From Saprospiraceae bacterium (GTDB lineage: Bacteria > Bacteroidota > Bacteroidia > Chitinophagales > Saprospiraceae), in contig JADJOB010000002.1 of NCBI GenBank assembly GCA_016714025.1, forward strand, positions 2,512,001-2,576,000: DNA of 64,000 nt, written 5' to 3'. Made by a program: the position numbers and the translations under genes. The first letter of the stretch is position 1. Every line of letters starts with the position of its first letter. The notes beneath the pieces were generated by a model. The model had not been told where the DNA came from. It worked only from the letters and a program-made list of their open reading frames with translations, and made no database searches. This document shows, one piece after another, positions 8,801-23,800 of the stretch.

Positions 8801-11800
8801 ATATCAAGCTGGATTTGCAGTGGATGATCGTTCCATTTTGCCAGCTACTGATGGAGAAGTTGAAGATTATCGTTGTGTGGAATTAAAATGCCCGGATCAA
8901 AAAAATGAGACTCCTTGTTTAACTCAAGATACTGTCAACGCACATTACACCGCCTGGCTCGCGACAGCCAAAGGTGGTGGTGGTTGTGATGGTGTTTTAA
9001 CCAACAACAATCCGGGTCCTCCGGATGCTTGTGGAGATACTGTCACGGTTACGTTTACCTATACCAGTGCCTGTGCACCTTTTACAACAACCTGTACTTC
9101 TAAATTTATTACGAATGACTCGATGCCTCCTCCAGTGGTGCTGACCTGCCCAACCAATAAAACCGAAAATAATTGTCAGACACAAGCTGATATTAATAAT
9201 TCATACAATGCCTGGTTGGCAACGGTTGGAGTGACCGGAGGTTGCAATACGGTCGTAACCAATAACAGCACAGGGGCACCAAATAATTGTGGCGGGGTTA
9301 AAACAGTAACTTTTACAGCAACCAGTTCGTGTCAAAACGATGTAACCTGTTCTGCGACATTCACCGTTACAAATGCACCTGACATTACCTTATCATGTCC
9401 AGCCAATACTACCATATCATCTTGTGAGCCTCAAGCTCGAATTGACTCAACCTACAATGCTTGGTTGGCAAGTGCAAGTTTTACAGGAGGATGTCCTGGA
9501 GCTTCATTAACCAATAATGGGGGTTCTCCTCCTTCACGCTGTGCTGCAAGTACAAAAAATGTAACATTTACAGTTACCAGTGTTTGTGGTACTACTACCT
9601 GTAGCAGAAGTTTTACTGTAAGTTATACCAATGTAAGTATTACCTGTCCTTCCAATGTAACAGAAGCTGCTTGTCAAACCCAATCCGCAATCAATCAAAA
9701 ATTCAGTGATTGGTTGGCAACTGCCTCCTCAGCTGGTGGTTGTAATCGAGTGCTTACTAATAATAATACGGGAGCTCCTTCTGCTTGCGGGGGTTCAAAG
9801 ACCGTTACATTTACAGTAACCAGTGATTGTGAAAGTACCAAAACATGTACGGCAAGTTTTACTGTCACCAATGCCTCGGCAGTGACTTTAACTTGCGCTT
9901 CTTCGGTTACAGAAGCAGCCTGTCAGTCCCAATCAACCATTAACACAAAATTTTCGAATTGGCTGGCAACCACGACAGCAAGTGGTGGCTGCAATCGGGT
10001 CCTGACAAATAATAATACAGGGGCCCCTTCGGCTTGCGGTGGTTCTATGACTGTAACATTTACAGTTACCTCAGATTGTGAAGCACCAAAGACTTGTAGC
10101 GCAAGCTTTACAGTCACTAATGCCACTGCAGTAGTCCTGACTTGTGCAAGTAATAAGACTGTAGCAGCATGTCAAACACAAGCTGCTATTAATTCAGACT
10201 TCAATAACTGGCTTGCTACTACTACAGCCAGTGGAGGATGTAATCGGGTTCTAACAAATAATAATACAGGTGCTCCTAACCACTGTGGTGGTTCAACAAC
10301 AGTAACATTTACGGTTACCTCAGATTGTGAAGCACCCAAATCATGCACGGCATCCTACACAGTTACAGCAGCAACTGCTGTAGTTTTAAACTGTGCATCC
10401 AATGTAACAGAAGTTGCATGTCAAACTCAATCTCAAATCAATACAAAATACAGTAATTGGCTTTCAGAAACAACAACTTCAGGTGGTTGTAATCCTGTAT
10501 TTACAAATAATAGTACTGGAGCTCCTTCGGCTTGTGGTGGTTCAAAAACAGTAACATGGACAGTGACTTCTGATTGTGAAGCACCAAAAACCTGCTCGGC
10601 AACATTTACTGTAGTTAATGCCACATCCGTTGTATTGACCTGTCCAAGTAATACCACTGAAGTAGCGTGTCAAACACAAGCTGCTATCAATGCTAAGTAT
10701 GATGACTGGCTTGCAATGGCATCGTATAGTGGTGGTTGTAATGTCAACTTTACCAGCAACAGTACGGGTGCACCGCCAGCTTGTGGAGGAGTAAGAACGG
10801 TTACATTTACTGCAACCTCAGATTGTGAAGCACCCAAAACATGTACAGCTACTTTTACGGTAAACAATGCCCCTCCGGTAGTTTTAACCTGTCCATCAAA
10901 TGTTACCGAAGCAGCTTGTCAATCGCAGGCTGCCATTGATTCAAAATATGCAAGTTGGTTTAATTCTGCAACAGCAAGTGGTGGTTGTAATCCAGTATTT
11001 ACAAATAATAATATGGGTGCACCTCCAGCTTGTGGTGGTTCACGAACAGTAACCTGGACTGTAACATCCGATTGTGAAACAACGCGAACTTGCAGCGCCA
11101 CATTTACAGTAACCAACGCACCTGTGGTTACATTAAACTGTCCTGCTAATGTCACAGAAGATGCTTGCCAGTCAACTGAAGTCATTCAATCAAAATTCAA
11201 TGCCTGGTTAGCAACTGCATCCTTTACGGGTGGATGCAACGGAGTGTTGACCAATATGAATACGGGCATTCCAACAGCTTGCGGTGGAGTTTCATCTGCT
11301 ACCTTTACAGTTACCTCAGATTGTGAAGCACCCAAAACATGTGTTGCAACTTTTACTGTAGGAATTGATACGATTCCTCCAACATTTACCGCACCGCCAA
11401 ATATTACAATTTATAAAAGCAATGTTTCACCTGATACAGCTACATTAGTTAATTATGATTTTAATTCGGGAACAAGCTATGCTTCTTTATGTCCGGTTCT
11501 ATTTCCTGAAATCACTTCCACTATTGCTACAGGTTCTAATATTTATAAATCAACAGTTGGTGTAGCTTCAGGCACACTGGCTTATACCAACAATCCAAAT
11601 GGCGGAAAAGGTTTGAGGGTGGATACTTCAGATACTCCTGGCCATTGGCAGTTTAATATCAAAGGCGACAACCTTACAAAATCTACCAATTTTGCAGTAT
11701 ACATTCAGGCAAAGAAAAATGGTGCTGGTAGTGCCGATTCTTTAAAATTGCAATACAGTTTGAATGGCACAAGCTGGACTACATTTAGAACAAAAGCTTT

Positions 11801-14800
11801 AACACTGGGTAGTTGGGTTCAGGATACTGCTAGTGTTCCTGGTGTATCCAATCCTGATAGTTTATTTTTCCGTGTCACCTATTCTGGTGGTTCAGGAAGT
11901 TCGCCAAAAGATCTTTATTTAGATAATTTTCAAGTGCGTGCGGATGTCTGTTGTACGTATGATCCATCTCCAGCGATTACAGGAGATGTTACAGATGAAT
12001 TTGATGCATGTAATCCAAATATTCAAGCAAGTTATTGTGATTCTTTGGTTGCAACGCCTTGTGATGGATCGCATTTAATTTATAGAAATTGGTCCTTGAT
12101 GGACAGTTGCGGGAATTTAGCTAATGAGCAAACACAATTAATTACCGTCAGCGATACTTCAAGACCAAAATTTGATAAGCCTGCTGACATAACAATTTAT
12201 AAAGGAGCTGCAGTTGCTGATACAAATACTTTATTAGCTTATGATTTTAACATTGGTAACTCCTATTCTAAGTTAACACCGTACTTATATTTTGGAGTTA
12301 AATCAAAAATCGATACCAGTTCCGTTGGATTTAATACGGATACAGGTACAGTAACTGGCACACTGGCTTATCGAGTAAACAATGTTGCTGGAAAAGCTTT
12401 ACGAGTAGATACTTCTGATCGCGCTGGGTATTGGCAATTTAATGTGAGTGGACTTTATTTGCCAATTTGTAAAGACTTTGAATTATATACACAAGCATAT
12501 AAGAAAGACAGTGCAAGTGCTGATACCTTGCATTATTATTATAGTTTGGATAGTGTTGTCTGGAATAAATTTGATTCGCATAAACTTACATTAGATACAT
12601 GGGTTCAGGACACCGCTAAATTTCCATTTACACAAAGTGTATCAAAATTATTTTTTAGAATTACGTATTCAGGAAGTGTTGGCACTGGTCCAGCGGCATT
12701 ATTATTAGATAATGTTCAGTTAAGAGCATTTGTAGAATATGATTCTTGTGGATATGATGCTTCTCCTGATATTACTGGTATTCCAACCAATGTTAAAGAC
12801 AATTGTGATCCGGATCCTCGTGTTGAATATGTAGATGAAATTACAACAGGTGCTTGTCCTGATGAAATGATTATCATGAGAAGATGGATTGTAACAGATG
12901 ATTGCAATAACATTAATTCCGCGATTCAAAATATAACCGCAATTGATACGGCAGCACCGACTATCATGTGTCCTCCGAATGTAACAGTGGATTGTGAACA
13001 ATCTACAGAACCTGGGGCAACTGGGTTTGCCACAGCAGAAGATAATTGTACGGATGGCATGTTAGATCCTGATTATTCAGATGATATTATACCTGGAGAT
13101 TGTCCAGGTGATAAATTGATACACAGAACCTGGACTGTTATGGATTCATGTGGCAATGAAGCCAGTTGTGTTCAAGACATTCAAGTAGATCCCAAGCCAG
13201 GCCCATTCCTTACCTGTCCTAATAATCAAACGGAAGCGGCGTGTCAAACACAAGCAGCTATAAATTCAGCATTTAATACCTGGTTAAACAGTGCAAGTGC
13301 AACCGGAGGTTGTAATATGATGTTTAGCAATAACAATACAGGTGCACCGCCGGCTTGTGGTGGAACTACTTCAGTTACTTTCACAGCAACCAGTGATTGT
13401 GCAGATCCACAAACTTGTGTAAGAACGTTTACAGTTACTACAGCACCCCCTGTTGTTTTAACTTGTGCAAGTAATGTTACAGAGACAGCCTGTCAGACAC
13501 AAACTGCAATTGATTCAAAATTCAGTGCTTGGTTAGCTACCGCTACAATAAGTGGCGGATGTAATCCAAATCATACGAATAATGCAGGAGCAGCACCAAA
13601 TCATTGCGGTGGTTCTACAACTGTTACATTTACAGTCACCTCAGATTGTGATTCGCCAAAAACTTGTGTTGCAACATTTACAGTTACGAATGCAACACCT
13701 GTTGTATTGACTTGTCCATCCAATGTCACAGAAAATGCATGTCAAACACAAACAGCCATTGATTCTAAATTTTCTGCCTGGTTGGCAAATGCAGGATTTA
13801 CCGGAGGATGCAATGGCATGCTTACAAATAATGGAGGCAGTGCCCCTGATCATTGTGGTGGTTCAAAATCGGTTACATTTACTGTTACTTCTGATTGTGA
13901 AGCACCTAAAACATGTGTTGCTACTTTTACAGTTACAAATGCTCCTCCTGTAGTATTGACTTGTCCATCCAATGTCACAGAAAATTCATGTCAAACACAA
14001 GCTGCTATTGATTCTAAATTTTCTGCCTGGTTGTCAAATGCAGGTTTTACAGGAGGATGTAGTGGTGTATTAACTAATAATGGTGGAACAGCCCCTGATC
14101 ATTGTGGTGGATCAAAATCAGTTACATTTACCGTTACATCAGATTGCGAAGCACCAAAAACTTGTGTTGCAACTTTTACTGTTACAGCAGCACCACCTGT
14201 TGTGTTAACTTGTCCATCCAATGTCACAGAAAATGCATGTCAAACACAAGCAACTATTGATTCTAAATTTTCTGCCTGGTTGTCAAATGCAGGCTTTACA
14301 GGAGGATGTAGTGGCGTATTAACTAATAATGGTGGAACAGCCCCTGATCATTGCGGTGGATCAAAATCAGTTACATTTACCGTTACATCAGATTGCGAAG
14401 CACCAAAAACTTGTGTTGCAACTTTTACTGTTACAGCAGCACCACCTGTTGTGTTAACTTGTCCGTCCAATGTCACAGAAAATGCATGTCAAACACAAGC
14501 AGCTATTGATTCTAAATTTTCTGCCTGGTTGTCAAATGCAGGTTTTACAGGAGGATGTAGTGGTGTATTAACTAATAATGGTGGAACAGCCCCTGATCAT
14601 TGCGGTGGATCAAAATCAGTTACATTTACCGTTACATCAGATTGCGAAGCACCGAAAACTTGTGTTGCAACATTTACTGTTACAAATGCACCTCCTGTGG
14701 TGTTGACATGTCCATCAAATGTGACAGAAAATGCGTGTCAAACGCAAGCAACAATAAATTCAAAATTCAATGCTTGGCTTGCAACAGTTAGCACAAGTGG

Positions 14801-17800
14801 TGGATGTAATCCTGTTTCTACAAACAATAATACAGGCGCACCAATGGCTTGTGGTGGATCCGCTTCGATAACTTTTACAGTGACTTCAGATTGCGAAGCA
14901 CCAAAAACATGTGTGGCTACTTTTACAGTTACAAATGCTCCTCCAGTGGTTTTAACTTGTCCAAACAATGTAACAGAGAATTCATGTCAATCCCAATCAG
15001 ACATTAATACAAAATTCAATAACTGGTTAGCATCAGTAAGTACAAGTGGTGGATGTAATCCTGTTTCTACAAACAATAATTCAGGCGCACCTGACCATTG
15101 TGGAGGTTCTAAATCAGTTACATTTACTGTTACTTCAGATTGTGAAGCACCAAAAACATGCGTAGCGACATTTACAGTTACAAATGCACCTTCCGTGGTA
15201 TTGACCTGTGCTTCAAATGTCACAGAAAATGCATGTCAAAGTCAAGCAGATATCAATACCAAATTTAATAACTGGCTTAACAGTGCAACATTTACCGGAG
15301 GATGCAATGGCGTTTTAACCAACAGTGGTGGATCGGCACCGGATCATTGTGGAGGTTCTCGTTCCGTTACTTTTACTGTGACATCTGATTGTGAAGCACC
15401 AAAAACATGCGTAGCCACATTTACAGTCAGCAATGCACCTGTAGTAGTTTTAACTTGTCCTTCTAATGTAACGGAAGCAGCTTGTCAATCTCAAGCAACA
15501 ATTGATTCAAAGTATTCAGCATGGCTAGCAACTGCCGGATTTACCGGAGGATGCAATGGAATGCTTACAAATAATGGAGGAAGCGCACCTAATCACTGTG
15601 GTGGTTCTAAATCAGTAACGTTTACAGTAACTTCTGATTGCGAAGCACCTAAAACTTGTGTAGCAACTTTTACGGTTAGTAATGCAACTTCAATCATTTT
15701 AGTATGTCCATCAAATAAAAACGAAGCAGCATGTCAATCACAAGCTGATATAGATACAAAATATAATAATTGGTTAGCATCTGCAAGTTTTACAGGAGGT
15801 TGTAATGGGGTGTTAACCAACAATGCACCTGCCCCACCAAATCATTGTGGTGGTTCACCAATTACTGTAATATTTACAGTAACTTCGGATTGCGAAGCCC
15901 CAGTGACTTGTGAAGCAATGTTTACTGTTGAGCCCGCTCCTTCAGTCGTATTGACCTGTCCAAATAATGTGACAGAGGCAGCATGCCAAACACAGTCAAC
16001 AATCAATACAAAATTTAATGACTGGTTGGCCACGATGTCATTTACAGGTGGTTGTAATGGTGTGTTGACTAATAATAATACAGGCGCACCACTTGCTTGC
16101 GGTGGAACTGCAAGTGTTACATTTACCGTTACATCCGATTGCGAATCACCTAAATCATGTGTTCGAACATTTACGGTTACAAACGCGCCGCCTGTTGTAT
16201 TAAATTGTCCAGCAAATGTAACGGAAGCACCATGTCAAACACAAAGTCAAATAAATACTAAATTTTCAGATTGGTTGGCGACAGTTTCTCACAGTGGAGG
16301 TTGCAATAGTGTACGTACAAATAACAATACAGGAGCACCATTAGCTTGTGGTGGAACAGCGAGTGTAACGTTTACAGTAACATCTGATTGTGAAGCACCC
16401 AAAACTTGTGTAGCAACATTTACTGTTACGAATGCACCTCCGGTTGTGTTAACATGTCCATCCAATACTACAGAACTTGAATGTCAATCTCAATCAACTA
16501 TTAATTCAAAATTTAATGCCTGGTTGAGTACGGTTTCACTTACAGGTGGATGCAATCCAGTTTTAACAAACAATAATACAGGAGCTCCATTAGCCTGTGG
16601 CGGTACAACATCCGTAACATTTACCGTTACTTCTGATTGTGAAACTACCCGAACATGCGTTGCGAGTTTTACGGTAACAACTGCACCTCCAGTTGTATTA
16701 ACCTGTCCAAGCATTACAACTGAACTATCATGTCAGTCACAATCAACCATTGATTCTAAATTTGCAAATTGGTTGAGTTCTGTTTCTGTAACCGGTGGTT
16801 GTAACCCTATTACTACAAATAATAACAGTGGAGCACCTTCAGCATGCGGAGGATCGAAATCGGTAACATTTACGGTTACATCCGATTGTGAATCATCAAA
16901 AACCTGTGTTGCCACATTTACTGTACAAAATGCTCCGGTAATTAGTTTGACTTGTCCTTCCAACGTTACCGAAGCTGCTTGTCAAACACAGGCGACAATT
17001 GATTCCAAATTTTCAAATTGGATCAATACATTTAGTTATTCAGGTGGCTGCAATCCTGTGTATACAAATAACAATTCAGGTGCACCCATGGCTTGTGGTG
17101 GATCAAAATCAGTCACATTTACTGTGACATCAGATTGTGAAGCACCAAAAACTTGTGTAGCAACATTTACGGTAACGAATGCACCAGCAGTGGTATTAAA
17201 TTGTCCAACAAATTTGACTGAAAATTCATGTCAATCTCAAGCTGATATTGACATGAAGTTTAGTAACTGGTTGACAACTGCAAACTTTACCGGCGGATGT
17301 AATGGAGTAATGACCAACAGTGGCGGTTCAGCTCCGAATCGTTGCGGTGGATCAAGATCTGTTACGTTTACAGTAACATCAGATTGTGAAGCACCCAAAA
17401 CATGTGTAGCAACATTTACTGTAACAAATGCTCCAACTGTTGTACTTACTTGTCCAGCAAATAAGACAGAAGCTGCTTGTCAATCTCAAACCGACATTGA
17501 TACAAAATACAATAACTGGATAGCGTCAGCAATGTTTTCCGGGGGTTGTAATGGAGTTATGACTAATAATGCACCGGCCCCACCAAATCGATGCGGTGGA
17601 TCAACGGTTGCAGTAACCTTTACGGTAACTTCAGATTGTGAAGCACCTGTAACCTGTGAAGCATTTTTTACAGTTGATCCTGCTCCTGCAGTGGTTTTAA
17701 CTTGTCCAAATAATGTGACAGAAGCTGCTTGCCAATCTCAATCTACCATAAACATGAAGTTTAACGATTGGCTATCAACTATGTCTTTTACCGGAGGTTG

Positions 17801-20800
17801 CAACGGTGTGTTAACTAATAATAATACGGGTGCACCACTCGCTTGTGGAGGAACAGCTAGTGTAACCTTTACTGTAACTTCTGACTGCGAATCTCCAAAA
17901 TCATGTGTACGTACATTCACGGTTACTGATGCACCGGCTGTAGTTTTAAATTGCCCTGCTAATGTAACTGAAGCAGCTTGCCAAACACAATCTGCAATAA
18001 ATACAAAATTTTCAAATTGGCTTGCTACAGCCAACTTTAGTGGAGGTTGCGCTTCTGTAATGACCAATAATAATACTGGAGCACCATTAGCATGTGGTGG
18101 AACAGCAAGTGTAACGTTTACTGTTACATCTGATTGTGAAGCACCCAAAACATGTGTAGCAACATTTACTGTGGAGAGTTCTCCAGTAGTATTAACCTGT
18201 GCAAATAATGTAACCGAACTTGAATGTCAATCTCAAGCTGACATTAATACTAAATTTAATAATTGGTTAGCCACTAGCACCTTTTCAGGAGGTTGCAATG
18301 GTACTTTAACTAACAATAATACAGGTGCACCAAATCATTGTGGTGGAACAACAAGTGTAACATTTACAGTTACATCAGATTGTGAAAGCCCGGTTACCTG
18401 CGTAGCAAGTTTTACAGTTACAACAGCGACATCTGTTGTGTTAACTTGTCCAAGTAATACAACAGAACTTTCTTGTCAATCACAAGCAACTATTGATTCT
18501 AAATTTTCGAATTGGCTTACCACTGCAAGTTTCACTGGAGGCTGTAATGGTGTATTGACTAATAGCGGAGGAGCTGCGCCTGATCATTGCGGAGGAAGTC
18601 GATCAGTAACATTTACAGTTACTTCAGATTGTGAGTCTCCAGTTACATGCGTTGCTACGTTTACAGTTCAAAATGCACCCGCAGTCGTATTAACCTGTCC
18701 GACTAATGTAACAGAGAATGCATGTCAATCACAAACTGACATCAATACTAAATTTACTAACTGGTTAGCTACAGCTTCGTTTACAGGAGGCTGCAATGGA
18801 GTGTTGACAAACAATGCAGGTGCAGCTCCGGATCATTGTGGTGGAACTGCGAGTGTAACCTTTACAGTGACTTCAGATTGTGAAGCACCAAAAACTTGTG
18901 TAGCAACATTTACTGTAACAAATGCACCGGCTGTAGTTTTAACCTGTCCTACGAATGCAACCGAAAATGCATGTCAATCACAAACTGACATCAACAATAA
19001 ATTCAACGCATGGTTAGCTACTGCAAGTTTCACAGGAGGTTGCAATGGAGTGTTGACTAACAATTCAGGTGCAGCACCCGATCATTGTGGAGGAATTGCA
19101 AGTGTAACATTCACCGTAACATCAGATTGCGAAGCACCAAAAACATGTGTAGCCACATTCACTGTTACAAATGCACCCGTTGTAGTATTGACTTGTCCTA
19201 CAAATGCAACCGAAAATGCCTGTCAATCACAAACTGACATCAACAATAAATTCAATGCATGGTTAGGGAATGCAGGTTTCAGTGGCGGATGCAATGGTGT
19301 ATTAACAAATAATGCCGGTGCTGCCCCAGATCATTGTGGAGGAACAGCAAGTGTAACATTCACCGTAACTTCAGATTGTGAAGCACCGAAAACATGTGTT
19401 GCAACATTTACAGTAACGAATGCACCAGCAGTGGTGTTGACATGTCCAAGCAATGTAACCGAAGCAGCTTGTCAATCGCAAGCAACAATTAATACCAAGT
19501 TTACAAATTGGTTAGCCACAGCTATGCATAGTGGTGGTTGCAATAGTGTGCGCACCAATAACAATACAGGTGCTCCACCAGCTTGTGGAGGAAGTGCAAG
19601 TGTAACATTTACCGTAACATCAGATTGCGAAGCACCAAAAACATGTGTAGCAACATTTACAGTAAGCAATGCACCTGCAGTAGTTTTAACCTGTCCGACC
19701 AATGCAACAGAGAATGCATGTCAATCACAAACTGACATCAATAATAAATTTAATACATGGCTAGGGAATGCAGGTTTTACTGGCGGATGTAATGGTGTTT
19801 TAACAAATAATGCAGGTGCTGCTCCCGATCATTGTGGAGGAAGTGCAAGTGTAACATTCACCGTAACCTCAGATTGTGAAGCACCCAAAACATGTGTTGC
19901 GACATTTACGGTGACAAATGCACCTCCAGTGGTGCTGACTTGTCCAAGTAATGTAACAGAAGCTGCTTGTCAAACACAAACACAAATCAATACCAAGTTT
20001 ACAAATTGGTTAGCCACAGCTACAAATAGTGGTGGATGTAATAGTGTACGTACCAATAACAATACAGGTGCTCCCCCAGCCTGCGGTGGAACAGCGAGTG
20101 TAACATTTACAGTTACCTCAGATTGTGAAGCACCGGTAACTTGTGTTGCAACATTTACGGTAGAAAGTTCACCCGTTATATTGACCTGTGCAAACAACGT
20201 AACAGAAAATGCTTGTCAATCACAAGCTGATATCAATACTAAATTTACTAACTGGTTAGCTACAGCTACGTTTACAGGAGGCTGCAATGGAGTTATAACA
20301 AATAATAACAGTGGAGCACCCGATCATTGCGGTGGAACTGCAAGTGTAACATTTACAGTGACATCAGATTGTGAAGCACCGGTAACTTGTGTTGCGACAT
20401 TTACAGTAATCGATGATACACCAATTGTATTAACATGTCCAACTAACACAACAGAATTAGCATGTCAATCACAAACAGACATCAATAATAAATTCAATGC
20501 ATGGTTAGGCACTGCAAGTTTCACTGGAGGATGCAATGGAGTATTGACTAATAATAATAGTGGAGCCCCCGATCATTGCGGTGGCACAGCAAGTGTAACG
20601 TTTACCGTAACATCAGATTGTGAAGCACCCAAAACATGTGTAGCAACATTTACAGTAATCGATGATACTCCAATTGTATTGACTTGTCCGACAAACGCAA
20701 CCGAAAATGCATGTCAAACACAAGCAGATATTAATACAAAATTCAATAACTGGTTAGCAACTGCAAACTTTACAGGAGGTTGCAATGGAGTATTGACCAA

Positions 20801-23800
20801 TAGCGGAGGTACTGCACCAGATCATTGTGGTGGTTCTACAAGTGTAACATTTACAGTAACATCCGATTGTGAAGCACCCAAAACGTGTGTAGCCACATTC
20901 ACTGTTACAAATGCACCCGTTGTAGTATTGACTTGTCCGACCAATGCAACCGAAAATGCATGTCAATCACAAACTGACATCAACAATAAATTCAATACAT
21001 GGTTAGGGAATGCAGGTTTTACAGGAGGATGCAATGGTGTATTAACAAATAATGCCGGTGCTGCCCCAGATCATTGTGGTGGAACAGCAAGTGTAACCTT
21101 TACAGTTACATCAGATTGCGAAGCACCGAAAACCTGTGTAGCAACATTCACTGTAACCAATGCACCAGTGGTTGTATTAACCTGTCCGACAAATGCAACA
21201 GAGAATGCATGTCAATCACAAACAGACATCAACAATAAATTCAATACATGGCTAGGGAATGCAGGTTTTACTGGCGGATGCAATGGTGTATTAACCAATA
21301 ATGCCGGTGCTGCTCCCGATCATTGTGGAGGAAGTGCAAGTGTAACATTCACCGTAACCTCAGATTGTGAAGCACCAAAAACATGCGTAGCTACATTTAC
21401 GGTGACGAATGCACCTGCTGTAGTATTAAATTGCCCAGCAAACGTAACAGAGAATGCATGTCAATCACAAACAGACATCAACAATAAATTCAATAACTGG
21501 TTAGCTACAGCAAACTTTACAGGAGGCTGCAATGGTGTTCTGACAAATAGTGGAGGTACAGCACCGCCAGCATGTGGTGGATCAACCAGTGTAACATTTA
21601 CAGTAACTTCAGATTGTGAAGCACCAAAAACATGCGTAGCTACATTTACGGTGACGAATGCACCTCCAGTGGTGTTGACCTGTCCAGGTAATGTCACAGA
21701 AGCTGCTTGTCAAACTCAAACACAAATCAATACCAAGTTTACGAATTGGTTGGCCACAGCTACGAATAGTGGTGGATGTAATAGTGTACGTACTAATAAC
21801 AATACAGGTGCTCCACCAGCCTGCGGTGGAACAGTGAGTGTAACATTTACAGTTACCTCAGATTGTGAAGCTCCGGTAACTTGTGTTGCTACATTTACCG
21901 TACAGAGTTCACCGGTTATATTGACCTGTGCAAACAACGTAACAGAAAATGCTTGTCAATCACAAGCTGACATCAATACTAAATTTACTAACTGGTTAGC
22001 TACAGCTACGTTTACAGGAGGCTGCAATGGAGTTATAACAAATAATAACAGTGGAGCACCCGATCATTGCGGTGGAACTGCAAGTGTAACATTTACAGTT
22101 ACCTCAGATTGTGAAGCTCCAGTTACATGCGTTGCAACATTTACAGTAATCGATGATACTCCAATTGTATTGACCTGTCCTACGAATGTTACAGAGAATG
22201 CATGTCAATCACAAACTGACATCAATAATAAATTCAATGCATGGTTAGGCACTGCAAGTTTCACTGGAGGATGCAATGGAGTATTGACTAATAATAATAG
22301 TGGAGCCCCCGATCATTGCGGTGGAACAGCAAGTGTAACGTTTACCGTAACATCTGATTGTGAAGCACCTAAAACATGCGTTGCAACATTTACAGTAATC
22401 GATGATACTCCAATTGTATTGACTTGTCCGACAAACGTAACCGAAAATGCATGTCAAACACAAGCTGATATTAATACAAAATTCAATAACTGGTTAGCAA
22501 CTGCAAACTTTACAGGAGGTTGTAATGGAGTATTGACCAATAGCGGAGGTACTGCACCCGATCATTGTGGTGGAACTGCAAGTGTAACATTTACAGTTAC
22601 ATCTGATTGTGAATCACCTAAAACATGTGTCGCAACATTTACAGTAAGCAATGCACCAGCAGTAGTTTTGACCTGTCCAACCAATGCAACCGAAAATGCC
22701 TGTCAATCACAAACTGACATCAACAATAAATTCAATGCATGGTTAGGGAATGCAGGTTTTACTGGCGGATGCAATGGTGTATTAACAAATAATGCCGGTG
22801 CTGCCCCAGATCATTGTGGTGGAACTGCAAGTGTAACATTCACCGTAACTTCAGATTGTGAAGCACCGAAAACTTGTGTAGCAACATTTACAGTAACGAA
22901 TGCACCAGCAGTGGTGTTGACATGTCCAAGCAATGTAACCGAAGCAGCCTGTCAATCGCAAGCAACAATTAATACCAAGTTTACAAATTGGTTAGCCACA
23001 GCTATGCATAGTGGTGGTTGCAATAGTGTACGTACCAATAACAATACAGGTGCTCCACCAGCTTGTGGAGGAAGTGCAAGTGTAACATTTACCGTAACAT
23101 CAGATTGCGAAGCACCCAAAACATGTGTAGCAACATTTACAGTAAGCAATGCACCTGCAGTAGTTTTAACCTGTCCGACCAATGCAACAGAGAATGCATG
23201 TCAATCACAAACAGACATCAATAATAAATTTAATACATGGCTAGGGAATGCAGGTTTTACTGGCGGATGTAATGGTGTTTTAACCAATAATGCAGGTGCT
23301 GCTCCCGATCATTGTGGAGGAAGTGCTAGTGTAACATTCACCGTAACCTCAGATTGTGAAGCACCAAAAACATGCGTAGCGACATTTACGGTAACGAATG
23401 CACCTCCAGTGGTGTTGACTTGTCCAAGCAATGTCACAGAAGCTGCTTGTCAAACTCAAACACAAATCAATACCAAGTTTACGAATTGGTTAGCCACAGC
23501 TACAAATAGTGGTGGATGTAATAGTGTACGTACCAATAACAATACAGGTGCTCCCCCAGCCTGCGGTGGAACAGCGAGTGTAACATTTACAGTTACCTCA
23601 GATTGTGAAGCACCGGTAACTTGTGTTGCTACATTTACCGTACAGAGTTCACCGGTTATATTGACCTGTGCAAACAACGTAACTGAAAATGCTTGTCAAT
23701 CACAAGCTGATATCAATACTAAATTCAATAATTGGTTAGCAACCGCTAACTTCAGTGGTGGTTGTAACGGAATGTTGACTAATAATGCCGGTGCCGCCCC

